DNA of 64,000 nucleotides, taken from positions 36,098-100,097 of the forward strand of contig QAMJ01000017.1 of the NCBI GenBank assembly GCA_003150355.1, written 5' to 3'. The number at the start of each line of letters is the position of its first letter. Position 1 is the stretch's first letter. Source of the stretch: Clostridiales bacterium. GTDB lineage: Bacteria; Bacillota; Clostridia; Oscillospirales; Oscillospiraceae. Shown here in pieces: positions 16,195 through 24,213 of the stretch. The translations under genes were made by a program, and so were the position numbers. Under the pieces are notes generated by a model. It had not been told where the DNA came from. It did not search any database and worked only from the letters and a program-made list of their open reading frames with translations.

Positions 16195-16382
16195 GCAGCG
16201 AGCTGAAGCAGACTCCTCAGGAGAAGCCGATACCCAAGAGCAAGCCCTCCGTTGCCAATATCGGCATAAAGATATTTTACGATTCTATGGCCGCGCAGGG
16301 GGTAAAGTGCGCGCAGATCGAGTGGGTTCCGCCTTTCAAGCAATCCGCCGAAATCGAGCAGCTCCTGGATGAATTCCTGTAA
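16191..16382 (+). CDS. Small FdrA-associated domain protein
   Basis: A 63-residue protein whose core reads ANIGIKIFYDSMAAQGVK followed by EWVPPF. Similar short stretches (NxGxxxFxxxLxxQGVxVxxVxWxPP) accompany FdrA systems either as separate small proteins or as fused domains. The ATG overlaps the FdrA stop by 4 bp, so the two are made together. It is likely a structural element of the FdrA/DUF1116 complex. The N-terminal 20 residues are Lys/Pro-rich and probably disordered. No catalytic motif is visible. Confidence 0.75.
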   Translation: MSSELKQTPQEKPIPKSKPSVANIGIKIFYDSMAAQGVKCAQIEWVPPFKQSAEIEQLLDEFL

Positions 16383-16406
16383 TTTTGTAGTAAAGGTGGA
16401 GTAAAT

Positions 16407-17669
16407 ATGCCTGATATGAAACAGAAAATCGCGGAAGCCAACAAGGCTGCCGCTGCCTGCCTGACAGATAACGACCCGTGGTGGGTCGACGTGCTCCCGG
16501 CAGGGGAGGTCGTGGAAGGACTGGAGGATCACATGATCCTGCACTCCGGACCTCCGGTAGACTTGGACGACATGGTCATGCTGCACAGGCGCGGCATGGT
16601 CAGCGCGATGCTTTTTGAAGGCTGGGCGAAGGACGAGAAGGAAGCGATGGAGCTTCTGCACTCGGGTGAGATAAAGATCGACTCCGCGCTCAACCACAAC
16701 ACGGTCGGCGCTGGCACGGGCATCATCACAAAGTCCCTTGCGATGATCGTCGTCGAGGATCGGCGCAACCACACCCGCGCCGCGACCTTCCCGGCAGAGG
16801 GACCCTTTGAGGGCGGCTTCTGCGGCTGGGGGCTTTACAGCAAGGACATCGCGGAAAACCTGCGCCATATGCGCGAGGAGCTTTTCCCGCCCATGCGCGA
16901 GATGCTGGCGAAAAACGGCGGCATCGCGCTCAAGCCTATCCTTGCCGAGAGCATGCAGATGGGCGACGAGAACCACACGCGCCAGACCGCAGCCGACCTG
17001 CTGTTTGACAAGATAGTTCTCCCGCAGCTGTTTGCACTTGACCTGCCGAAAGAGGTCATCATGCAGACAATAAAATACATAGTCGACACTCCGCGCTTCT
17101 TCCACTGCTATGGTCAGGGCGCGTCCCGCTCCGCGGCTATCGCGGCGGACGGCATCCCTTATTCCACCATGGTCACGGCCTTTGGCGGCAATGGGCGTGA
17201 GTTCGGCATAAAGGTCGCGGGACTTCCCGGAAGATGGTTCACAGCCCCGGCGCCCTATATGACCGGCAAGTACACCTCCACCAAGTTCACGCAGGCCGAC
17301 CAGCTCCCGTGGATCGGGGACAGCTGCGTCGTGGAGGCCGCGGGCATGGGCGGCGTCGCCGCGGCGGCAAGCCCGATCGTTCTCAACCTCAGGGGCATGT
17401 CCCTTGCCGAGGCGATCGCGCAGACCCGCGAGATGGAGCAGATCACCATCACCCATAACCCCAATTTCTCCATACCCAATCTGGACTTTGACACGCTGCC
17501 CGTCGGCTTCGATATACGCCTTGTGCTCAAGACCGGTATCTGCCCGACCATCCACGGCGGTATGTTCAATAAGGAAGGCGGCCTGATCGGCGCGGGCATG
17601 GCGCGCGTACCGATGGAGTGCTTTGAAAAGGCAATGAAGGCCTTTGCGGAAGAGTATAGAGACAAATGA
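16407..17669 (+). CDS. DUF1116 family protein (YlbE/AllG-like)
   Basis: A 420-residue cytoplasmic protein of the DUF1116 family, the partner of FdrA. A clear AAAGGTGGAG ribosome site precedes the ATG. Conserved stretches include DNDPWWVDVLPAGEVV near 25-40, LNHNTVGAGTGIIT near 95, FTAPAPYMTGKYT near 275 and GDSCVVEAAGMGGVA near 305. In E. coli the homologue is reported as a subunit of oxamate carbamoyltransferase. The gene overlaps the following acetate-kinase-like gene by 4 bp, tying the kinase to the complex. Confidence 0.87.
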   Translation: MPDMKQKIAEANKAAAACLTDNDPWWVDVLPAGEVVEGLEDHMILHSGPPVDLDDMVMLHRRGMVSAMLFEGWAKDEKEAMELLHSGEIKIDSALNHNTVGAGTGIITKSLAMIVVEDRRNHTRAATFPAEGPFEGGFCGWGLYSKDIAENLRHMREELFPPMREMLAKNGGIALKPILAESMQMGDENHTRQTAADLLFDKIVLPQLFALDLPKEVIMQTIKYIVDTPRFFHCYGQGASRSAAIAADGIPYSTMVTAFGGNGREFGIKVAGLPGRWFTAPAPYMTGKYTSTKFTQADQLPWIGDSCVVEAAGMGGVAAAASPIVLNLRGMSLAEAIAQTREMEQITITHNPNFSIPNLDFDTLPVGFDIRLVLKTGICPTIHGGMFNKEGGLIGAGMARVPMECFEKAMKAFAEEYRDK

Positions 17670-18853
17670 TGAAAGTATTGGCAGCCAATGTGGGCAGCAC
17701 CTCGCTGAAGTTCAAGCTGTTTGAGATGCCGGAGGAAGCGGCGCTGTGCGAGGCAAAAATCGAGCGCGTCGGGAGCCGGGACAAGGCGATATTTGCCTAC
17801 GGCAGCCTTGTGACCGGTAAGCATTACCGGCTCGAGGGGCAGTGCATCCCGGATTACACGACGGGCATACGTATGTTCCTTGAAGCGCTGGTCTCCGGGG
17901 AATACGGAGTGATAAAAAGCGTCGGCGAGATCGACCGCATCGGCTTCAAAACCGTGCTTTCCAAGGGCTTTTACGGCGTACATGAGCTGACGGACGAGGT
18001 CATGGACGGGATGCGTGATTATCTGTTCATTGCTCCGGTGCATAACGCGGCGTACTTAGAAGCGATAGGCCAGTTTAACAACCTGCTTCCGGACGTGCCG
18101 AAGATAGGCGTGTTCGAGACGGCATTTCACACGACGATCCCGATCGAGCGCCGCATTTACGGCGTGCCGTACGAGTGGTACGAGAAGTATGGCCTGATGC
18201 GCATGGGCTATCACGGGGCATCTCACGGCTACATAGCTCAGGAGAGCTGCGCCTACGGCAAGGCCGGGCGAGTGATATCCTGCCATCTGGGCGGGAGCTG
18301 CTCCGTATGCGCGATACAGGACGGCAGGAGCGTTGACACAAGCTTCGGCTTTTCGCTCCAGTCCGGGCTCATCCATGCCAACCGCACCGGGGACGCAGAC
18401 CCCTATATGATCCCGTTTTTGCAGAGCGAGGGACTGAGCGCGGAGGAAATCGAGGACGGGCTGAGCAAGCACGGCGGCCTGCTGGGTATCTCCGGCGTCA
18501 GTAATGACATGAGAGACCTCCAGAGCGCTGCGGAGAGCGGAAACGAGCGGGCAAGGCTCGCCGTCGACGCTTTTGTAAGCGGCATAATAAAGCAGATCGG
18601 CGCGTTCTATGCCGAACTCGGCGGGCTGGATCAGCTCGTGTTCACGGGCGGCATAGGCGAACACTCGGCGTTTGTGAGAAATGCCGTCTGCTCGCAGCTG
18701 CGGCATTTGGGGATCGAGCTTGACGAGGAGAAGAACAGCGCTTCCGAGTCGGTCGGGGTTGTCTCGGCGGCTGGCTCTGAGGTCCTTGTGACGGTGATAC
18801 CCGCGAACGAGGAGCTTGGGGTAGCCCGCGAGACCGCGGCCTATGAGCTGTGA
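17666..18853 (+). CDS. Acetate/propionate-kinase family protein with altered active site
   Basis: A 395-residue ASKHA-fold kinase of acetate kinase length. Family motifs are clear: NVGSTSLKFKL at the N-terminus (Asn8), YGLMRMGYHGASH near 175, SCHLGGSCSV near 205, NRTGDADP near 240, FTGGIGEHSAFVR near 325 and NEELGVARET near 385. Compared with acetate kinase, the catalytic Asp in FDTAFH is Glu here (FETAFH), and the substrate arginine in GHRVVHGG is replaced (GFKTVLSKG). It probably makes ATP from an acyl phosphate other than acetyl phosphate. In E. coli the equivalent position in the FdrA cluster is held by carbamate kinase. The start (ATGATG) overlaps the DUF1116 stop. Confidence 0.85.
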   Translation: MMKVLAANVGSTSLKFKLFEMPEEAALCEAKIERVGSRDKAIFAYGSLVTGKHYRLEGQCIPDYTTGIRMFLEALVSGEYGVIKSVGEIDRIGFKTVLSKGFYGVHELTDEVMDGMRDYLFIAPVHNAAYLEAIGQFNNLLPDVPKIGVFETAFHTTIPIERRIYGVPYEWYEKYGLMRMGYHGASHGYIAQESCAYGKAGRVISCHLGGSCSVCAIQDGRSVDTSFGFSLQSGLIHANRTGDADPYMIPFLQSEGLSAEEIEDGLSKHGGLLGISGVSNDMRDLQSAAESGNERARLAVDAFVSGIIKQIGAFYAELGGLDQLVFTGGIGEHSAFVRNAVCSQLRHLGIELDEEKNSASESVGVVSAAGSEVLVTVIPANEELGVARETAAYEL

Positions 18854-18856
18854 GGC

Positions 18857-19678
18857 ATGAAAAGCATTATAAGCACCTGTCAGGGGGAGACGTTCCGCGC
18901 CGCGGCGCAGAGCCCGTGGAGCGGAACGATACTCCTTGTGACGCACGGCGGCTGGTACCTTGAGACGGAGCGGTGGGATATCCTCCTGCTGCATGACGCG
19001 CGATTCGGCGAGATACCGATCGGCGCGGCGCTGCCGGATATAGGAGAGCTTCCGTATGACAAGCGTTTTGAGCATCAGCCGCTGCGCTTTGAGAACGGAA
19101 CGCTTATGCTAACCGGTGAGCTGCAAATAGAGCTGCGCGGTGAAAAAGAGACACGCCAGCATGAAACTGTGGGAGTGTCTCAAAAACGGCTCCGTGAGCT
19201 TGAAAAAGCGCTGAGAAATTCTGGGCGCGGAGAACTCAGGTACGCCGCGTGCGGGCTGCAGCCGCCGGAAGACAGTCCGCTTTGGCGTGAGATGCAGCGG
19301 CGCACTGAAGGCTTCCTTGCCGCGGCAGGCGGTGGCTATGAAGAAATATCCGCGGCGGTAAAGGAACTGCTCGGCCTCGGCAGGGGACTGACGCCCGCCT
19401 GCGACGACTGGCTCGCGGGGTATATGTATGCCGCGCGGCGCACCGGGAAAACGGAGGCCTGCGCGGCGGTAAGCAAAGCCGTGCTGGAATATGCCGGGGA
19501 ATACACCAACGCTGTCAGTGCCGCGTATCTTCGCGCGGCGGCGCGCGGCGAATATTATGAGTTGCTCGAAGACTGCCTGTTCGGCGAGGACGCGGACAGC
19601 ATCGCGCGGCTGCTCAGCATCGGCAGCAGCTCCGGGAGCGATATGCTCAGTGGTATGCTAGCTGTATGTAATGACTGA
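18857..19678 (+). CDS. DUF2877 family protein (YlbF/AllH-like)
   Basis: A 273-residue protein ending the operon. The DUF2877 signature is GLGRGLTPACDDWLAG near residue 174 (family form GLGPGLTPSGDDFL). The C-terminus has the usual SSGSDMLSGML (SGxDxxxG). Homologues sit beside FdrA and DUF1116 in E. coli and are reported to be the third subunit of oxamate carbamoyltransferase. It lies 3 bp after the kinase gene. With FdrA and DUF1116 it should form the phosphorolytic enzyme that feeds the kinase. Confidence 0.85.
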   Translation: MKSIISTCQGETFRAAAQSPWSGTILLVTHGGWYLETERWDILLLHDARFGEIPIGAALPDIGELPYDKRFEHQPLRFENGTLMLTGELQIELRGEKETRQHETVGVSQKRLRELEKALRNSGRGELRYAACGLQPPEDSPLWREMQRRTEGFLAAAGGGYEEISAAVKELLGLGRGLTPACDDWLAGYMYAARRTGKTEACAAVSKAVLEYAGEYTNAVSAAYLRAAARGEYYELLEDCLFGEDADSIARLLSIGSSSGSDMLSGMLAVCND

Positions 19679-19728
19679 TATGTGCGCGGTGCGCTTTGGA
19701 GTGCGCAGGAACAAAGTATAGCGGGTGC

Positions 19729-19774
19729 ATAAGGATACCCCCACGGCTCAGGTGAGCCGTGGGGGTATCCTTAT
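19729..19774. terminator. Very long perfect hairpin (22-bp stem) abutting integrase stop
   Basis: Arms at 19729-19750 and 19753-19774 are exact inverse complements (core CCCCCACGGCTCA / TGAGCCGTGGGGG) with a two-base GG loop. It begins at the stop codon of the integrase tail read on the minus strand and so was probably the integrase terminator. It may now also end the FdrA operon from the other side. Confidence 0.7.
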
Positions 19775-19846
19775 ATCTCCAGCGCATTATGCAGCTTGTC
19801 GCTGGCGGCTTTTTTGTTTTTATCGAGTGCATGGGTGTAGATATCT
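19772..19846 (-). pseudogene. Tyrosine recombinase (integrase) C-terminal remnant, copy B of 41-bp repeat
   Basis: On the minus strand this encodes NLDIYTHALDKNKKAASDK and then LHNALEI with a stop. IYTH carries the catalytic tyrosine of phage/ICE-type tyrosine recombinases, so this is the end of an integrase gene whose body is gone. Positions 19772-19812 repeat 9216-9256 with one mismatch, in the same orientation. The hairpin that would terminate the gene is preserved alongside. Confidence 0.75.
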
Positions 19847-19927
19847 AAGTTTATCCCCAAAACAGCAATAGGCAGCCGCTTGCGGAGGCTGCCTGTTACG
19901 AAATATAACAATGCTGTGAAATTTGCT

Positions 19928-20233
19928 TTATGCGTTGCTTGCGGCTTTCGTCACACTCTTGACGGCGAGCGCCTTCATCGGCTTCATGAGCAGAACGCAC
20001 ACGCCGTTGAACACCAGCGAGCCGACGACGAAGACGAGGATGAACAGCCCGATGTTGCTTGCAAATGAAGCGGTATCTATGCAGGCGCAGGTGAGATATG
20101 CAAAGCCGACATTGTTGAGCACCTTGGGGGCATAGGGGTGGCCGAGGATGAGCAGCGCGAGAACAGCGGCGAGCGGGATAAGCAGACCAAAGAGATCGCC
20201 GACGATCGGAGTCAGGGCGGAGATGGCGAGCAT
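19928..20233 (-). pseudogene. C-terminal fragment of a membrane protein, probably a transporter
   Basis: A 101-residue frame with three hydrophobic segments (about 5-32, 50-65, 68-85) and a short basic C-terminus. The normal start and the upstream half are missing: immediately upstream the sequence switches to an unrelated regulator fragment on the other strand. I do not recognise the family. Confidence 0.5.
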
Positions 20234-20645
20234 GAGGTATTACTATGAGCAGGCGGTGAAAGCCATAGAATTGAATGGCCTGCTGAACCTGCCGGAGAAC
20301 CTGTATGAATACAAAAATGTGGCGCTCTACGACCTTATAAACAATGTGGCGCAAAGCCGCAAGGTCGGGTTTTACTGCCACCCTGCGCTTCTCCAGCTCA
20401 TGGAGTACGATAAGCAGAACGGCAGCCAACTGTACGAAACTCTAGGATGTCTTGCAAGGAACGGGTTCAACAGTGCCGCGACAGCTACAGAAATGTTCCT
20501 GCACCGCAACACGCTTTCCTACCGCAAACAGAAGATCGCGGCGATGACCGGCATTGACCTGGATGATTTCAACACGCAGTTCATGCTGAAATATTCATAC
20601 ATGATCGAGGAGTATATAGGCAAGCAGTCCGGCACAAAGCTGTAA
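20232..20645 (+). pseudogene. C-terminal fragment of a PucR/CdaR-type regulator
   Basis: About 137 residues of the C-terminal half of a PucR-like regulator. It has the region LYDLINNVAQSRKVGFYCHPALLQL and the terminal helix-turn-helix FNSAATATEMFLHRNTLSYR. The N-terminal sensing domain is absent; the sequence upstream belongs to the membrane-protein fragment on the opposite strand. It is unlikely to be functional. Confidence 0.75.
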
Positions 20646-20784
20646 GACGGGATTATCTGCGTTGCAGCGATCTCATACCAGGTCACGCCCAGTTCCTCGC
20701 AAGTACGGATTATATCCTCAAGCACCATTGTCTTGACATCACCATTATCCAACGGCGTATAGTTGTGATCGTCGTCTCCGCTAG
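20646..20784. other. Debris between gene fragments
   Basis: On the minus strand a short frame reads YTPLDNGDVKTMVLED and CEELGVTWYEIAA before running into the antisense of the PucR fragment. It looks like another truncated coding piece that I cannot assign. Confidence 0.3.
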
Positions 20785-21465
20785 GAAGCGGCATACAATA
20801 TCAATCTCAAAGTCTCTGACGATCTGGCGATGATCGGCTTTGATTCGACCTGCCACAGCTATCTCAATACGCCTGCCATATCCTCCATGGAAAAGCCCGT
20901 GAGCGCCACATGGGAAGACGCGATGAAGATAAAGCACATGGCGGATGAATACGATGCGAAGATAATGGTCGGCTTTGCCCACTATTACCGCCCCGCATAC
21001 AGAAAGATGCTCGAACTCGTGCGCACCGGTATGTTCGGCCGTCCCGTGAATATTGCGTTCTCGCGTCTCAGCCCCGGCTTCGGCTTCCATGCGAAGAACA
21101 TGACGGCCTCATGGCGCACGGATCCCAACCTTGCCTGCGGCATGACCATCGAGTCCGTTTTACATGACTGGAAGCTCATTACCGCAATGGCCGGATCGTT
21201 TGAGACGATAAGCTGTAACTACACCGGAACGCTTGAATCCGTGCCGCGTTTCGATAACCACACCTCCATCAGCGCGCGCCTCAAAAACGGCGCCATAGCG
21301 ACGATTGCCGCCTCATGGGCCTGCGATATTCCGCGCTGCTCGCGCGCGTATATCGGCGACAAGGGCTCTATCTTCCTCACCGGGGAGGGTATGTTTGAGT
21401 TTACCGACCTCACTTGGAAGACCGAGGATATGCCCTATGCGGAGACCCTCCGCTTGACAGACTGA
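20785..21465 (+). pseudogene. Chimera of a LacI-regulator fragment and a Gfo/Idh/MocA oxidoreductase fragment
   Basis: The frame opens after a TAG at 20782. It starts with NLKVSDDLAMIGFDSTCH and LNTPAISS, the effector-domain segment of a LacI regulator. It then continues in frame as MEKPVSATWEDAMKIKHM, VGFAHYYRPAYRKM and on to the C-terminus of a Gfo/Idh/MocA dehydrogenase (CEKP-like motif and C-terminal sheet). The Rossmann domain is missing and the two parts never occur together in one protein. This is a deletion fusion, not a working enzyme. Confidence 0.78.
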
Positions 21466-21467
21466 GC

Positions 21468-21553
21468 AGTCAGGGCAGCTGTCCTTTGTGGACGGCTGCC
21501 CTGACTTTTATATGTCTTCAAAAAAGGGCAGCAGCGAAAATCGCTGCTGCCCT
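21468..21553. terminator. Two tandem hairpin terminators between converging genes
   Basis: AGTCAGGGCAGC (21468-21479) pairs with GGCTGCCCTGACT (21494-21506), followed by TTTTAT. AGGGCAGCAGCG (21525-21536) pairs perfectly with CGCTGCTGCCCT (21542-21553) and serves the minus-strand aldolase operon. The shared GGGCAGC core would allow cross-pairing between the two. Confidence 0.7.
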
Positions 21554-21562
21554 GATGATCTA

Positions 21563-22324
21563 TCAGGCTTCCTTAACGCCCTTGACCCATTTTTCGCACA
21601 TTCTGTAATACATGGACATATCGCCGACCTGGGTGATATAGTCAACGCCGCATGCGAACCACTCGTTGGTGTCCTCGGGGTCGATGCCGAGCATACCGGA
21701 GTATACGCCCTTGGCCTTGGCCTTTCTGATCATTTCCTTGATAGCGTCCTTTACCCGCGGATCGTCAAGCTGGCCGGGGATGCCGAGAGAGACGGAGAGG
21801 TCATAGGGACCGAAGAAGACGAACTCTACGCCTTCCTGCTCAAGGATATCGTCATACGCCTCGACGCCGTCCTTGCCCTCGATGAGCAGAACGACAGCGA
21901 CGTCTCTGTTCGAATCCTCAAAGTAGGTCTCGCTCTTGCCGGTATAGCCGTTTGCTCTGACATAGGGGCAGGCTCCGCGGCGGCCGACAGGGGCGAACTT
22001 TGCCCACTTCATGGTGTTGCGGACATCCTCCACGCTGCTGATGCCGGGGACGACGATGCCGGCTGCGCCGATATCGAGAGCGTGCTTTATCGCGGTCTCG
22101 TCTATGTTGGGGACTCTTATGAGAGGAATGCAGTCAAAGGACTCGGCTGCACGCACGAGATGGGCGTTGGTCTCGATGCCCCAGCTGCCGTGCTCATTGT
22201 CGATGAACACAAAGTCAAAGCCGGTCTTGGCGGTGATCTCCACCATCTCGGGGCAGGCGGTATTTACAAACATTCCGATGGGTTTTTTCTCTTCAGCCAT
22301 GAGCTGCTTCATGCTTCTGCGCAT
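21563..22324 (-). CDS. HpcH/HpaI family aldolase
   Basis: A 253-residue class II (metal-dependent) aldolase of the HpaI / 2-dehydro-3-deoxyglucarate aldolase family. It splits 2-keto-3-deoxy sugar acids to pyruvate or its relatives. Motifs are FVFIDNEHG near residue 38, PLIRVPN near 67, GIVVPGISS near 89, ACPYVRANGY near 118 and FFGPYDLSVSLG near 170. It is the last gene of the operon behind the TRAP importer, which therefore probably takes up a sugar acid or an aldol acid. The start ATG at 22324 has GGAGG 11 bases upstream; an ATG at 22312 is also possible. Confidence 0.9.
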   Translation of the reverse strand: MRRSMKQLMAEEKKPIGMFVNTACPEMVEITAKTGFDFVFIDNEHGSWGIETNAHLVRAAESFDCIPLIRVPNIDETAIKHALDIGAAGIVVPGISSVEDVRNTMKWAKFAPVGRRGACPYVRANGYTGKSETYFEDSNRDVAVVLLIEGKDGVEAYDDILEQEGVEFVFFGPYDLSVSLGIPGQLDDPRVKDAIKEMIRKAKAKGVYSGMLGIDPEDTNEWFACGVDYITQVGDMSMYYRMCEKWVKGVKEA

Positions 22325-22346
22325 ATTATTCTAAGCCTCCATTAGA

Positions 22347-23618
22347 TCAGAAAACAAGATTTGGGATGAACGACTGTACCTGCGGGAAAAGGGTAACGAT
22401 AAGGAGCACCACGAAGACCACGCCCATAACGTAAAGAACGTCGGGGAAGCTGTCCTCTATGCGTATACCGACTATGCGGCAGCCGGTGAACAGGCAGACC
22501 GACAGCGGGGGAGTGAGAGATCCGATCGCGGTGTTCATAAGGAGGATAATGCCGAACTGTACCGGGGTGTATCCGAAGCCGGTCATTATCGGGAGAAGGA
22601 TCGGGGTCATAAGGATGATTATGGATACCGTCTCCATAAAGGTGCCGAGGATAAGAAGGATGACAGTGATAACGGCGATGATAAGCACCTTGCTGCTGGT
22701 TATGCCCATGAGCCATGCCGTGAAGTTCTGGGGGACGTTCTCGATGGCGAGTATCCAGCCCAGCGGAGTTGCCGCGGCAATTATCAGAAGGATGACCGCG
22801 CTGCCTATCGCGCTGTCAGCCGCGACCTTTATGAACTGCTTGAGAGTCAGCTCCTTGTATACGAACACCGCAAGCAGGAACGCATACACGCAGGAGACGA
22901 CGGCGGACTCGGTGGGAGTGAACATTCCGGACATGACACCGCCGAGGATGATGACGGGGGTCATAAGCGGCAGGAGAGCATCGGCAATGATGAACATGAT
23001 CTCCTTGAAATTATGCTTGACATAGCCGCTGGGGTAGTTTCTCTTGACGGCCAGAAAAACGATGAGCGCCATGAGGCCGAAGATAACGAGGCAGCCGGGG
23101 ATGATGCCGGCAAGGAACATTTCGCCGATGGATGCACCGGACGAGCTGCCGTAGACGACCATGACGAGAGAGGGCGGGATAAGGCTTGCCATAGCGCCGC
23201 CCGCTGCCATCAGGGAAGCGGTGATGCCTTTGCCGTAGCCGTCCTTGACCATTTCAGGCCCCATGAGACCGCCGATAGCCGCAGTGCTTGCGACACCGGA
23301 GCCGGAGACCGCGCCGAAAAAGCCGAGAGCCGCGCAGCCGGCTGCGCCGAGACCGCCCGGCATCCTGCCGACGATCAGCTTTGCGAGGCGCATAAGGCGC
23401 GGCGAGCTGCCGTAGGCCATGATCGCACCGGAGAGCATGAACATCGGAAGCGCCATCATGGTGAAGGAGCTGACGCCCTCACACATTCTCTGGGCGATGA
23501 TGGAGAAAGAGCCGCCGGAGGTCATTATGAACGCAAGGCAGCTCATGCCTATCGAGAAGCCGACGGGTACGCCGATGAGAAGAGTCACCAGCATGACCGC
23601 AAAAAGAACACCTATCAT
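22347..23618 (-). CDS. TRAP transporter large permease subunit (DctM family)
   Basis: A 423-residue multi-helix transport subunit with the DctM motifs MALPMFMLSGAIM near 54, GSGVASTAAIGGLMG near 105, LIPPSLVMVVYG near 148 and AIGSLTPPLSVCLF near 366. Its start overlaps the DctQ stop by 4 bp. It lies 22 bp upstream of the aldolase. It is the second of three distinct TRAP systems in the window. Confidence 0.93.
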   Translation of the reverse strand: MIGVLFAVMLVTLLIGVPVGFSIGMSCLAFIMTSGGSFSIIAQRMCEGVSSFTMMALPMFMLSGAIMAYGSSPRLMRLAKLIVGRMPGGLGAAGCAALGFFGAVSGSGVASTAAIGGLMGPEMVKDGYGKGITASLMAAGGAMASLIPPSLVMVVYGSSSGASIGEMFLAGIIPGCLVIFGLMALIVFLAVKRNYPSGYVKHNFKEIMFIIADALLPLMTPVIILGGVMSGMFTPTESAVVSCVYAFLLAVFVYKELTLKQFIKVAADSAIGSAVILLIIAAATPLGWILAIENVPQNFTAWLMGITSSKVLIIAVITVILLILGTFMETVSIIILMTPILLPIMTGFGYTPVQFGIILLMNTAIGSLTPPLSVCLFTGCRIVGIRIEDSFPDVLYVMGVVFVVLLIVTLFPQVQSFIPNLVF

Positions 23619-24106
23619 TCTTTTCTGTCTCCTTTCCCGGCCTCACGGCCTTCTTTTATCTTCTGTATCGCAAGAACAACGAAGTAAACGACCATGATAA
23701 CGCTGCCGGCGATAACGGCAAAATAGTTCACGGCGTTCGGGATATGCAGGCCGGAGCTGTAGATGGTGAGGTTCTTCTTGAATACAGGCAGAGAGATATA
23801 CGCGAGAGCCACCGTGAACACAGCGCAGAGGATGTTGCTGAAGGCAAGGATATATGCCTTTATTTTCGGACTGAAAAGAGAAACGAAGAAGTCGATCCTC
23901 GTGTGGCTGTCGCGGGCGACAGCGAGAGCGGAGCCGAAGAAGGTCACCCATACCATGGAGAAGAGGACGATCTCATCGGTCCAGATAAACGATTTGCCGA
24001 AGAACACGCGGTTCGCAACCTGCGCAAATGAACACAGGCACATAAGGATCATAAGAAAAGCGCAGAGCTTCTCCATGACGGAATTCATTATTTTATAAGC
24101 TTTCAT
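23615..24106 (-). CDS. TRAP transporter small permease subunit (DctQ family)
   Basis: A 163-residue four-helix protein with the DctQ pattern FGKSFIWTDEIVLFSMVW near 35-52 and DSHTRIDFFVSLF near 70. It is coupled by overlap to the DctM gene and separated from the binding-protein gene by about 110 bp containing a hairpin. Confidence 0.92.
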   Translation of the reverse strand: MKAYKIMNSVMEKLCAFLMILMCLCSFAQVANRVFFGKSFIWTDEIVLFSMVWVTFFGSALAVARDSHTRIDFFVSLFSPKIKAYILAFSNILCAVFTVALAYISLPVFKKNLTIYSSGLHIPNAVNYFAVIAGSVIMVVYFVVLAIQKIKEGREAGKGDRKE

Positions 24107-24162
24107 ATATCTTTCCTTTCATGTATGCGAGCCGCAGTTGACAGCGGTGCGGCTTCCTTAAA

Positions 24163-24192
24163 GCCCCGGAATACCTTGCGGTACCCCGGGGC
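24163..24192 (-). promoter_or_regulatory. Hairpin between binding-protein and permease genes
   Basis: GCCCCGG (24163-24169) pairs with CCGGGGC (24186-24192), with inner TACC/GGTA. It lies after the binding-protein stop and before DctQ, the same place as hairpins in the two other TRAP operons. Confidence 0.55.
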
Positions 24193-24213
24193 CCGTAACA
24201 TGCAGCTTAGATA

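Noticed and set aside
19679..19728. A possible extra gene after the DUF2877 protein
   Set aside because: Only 50 bases remain before the hairpin and integrase scar; no frame with a ribosome site.
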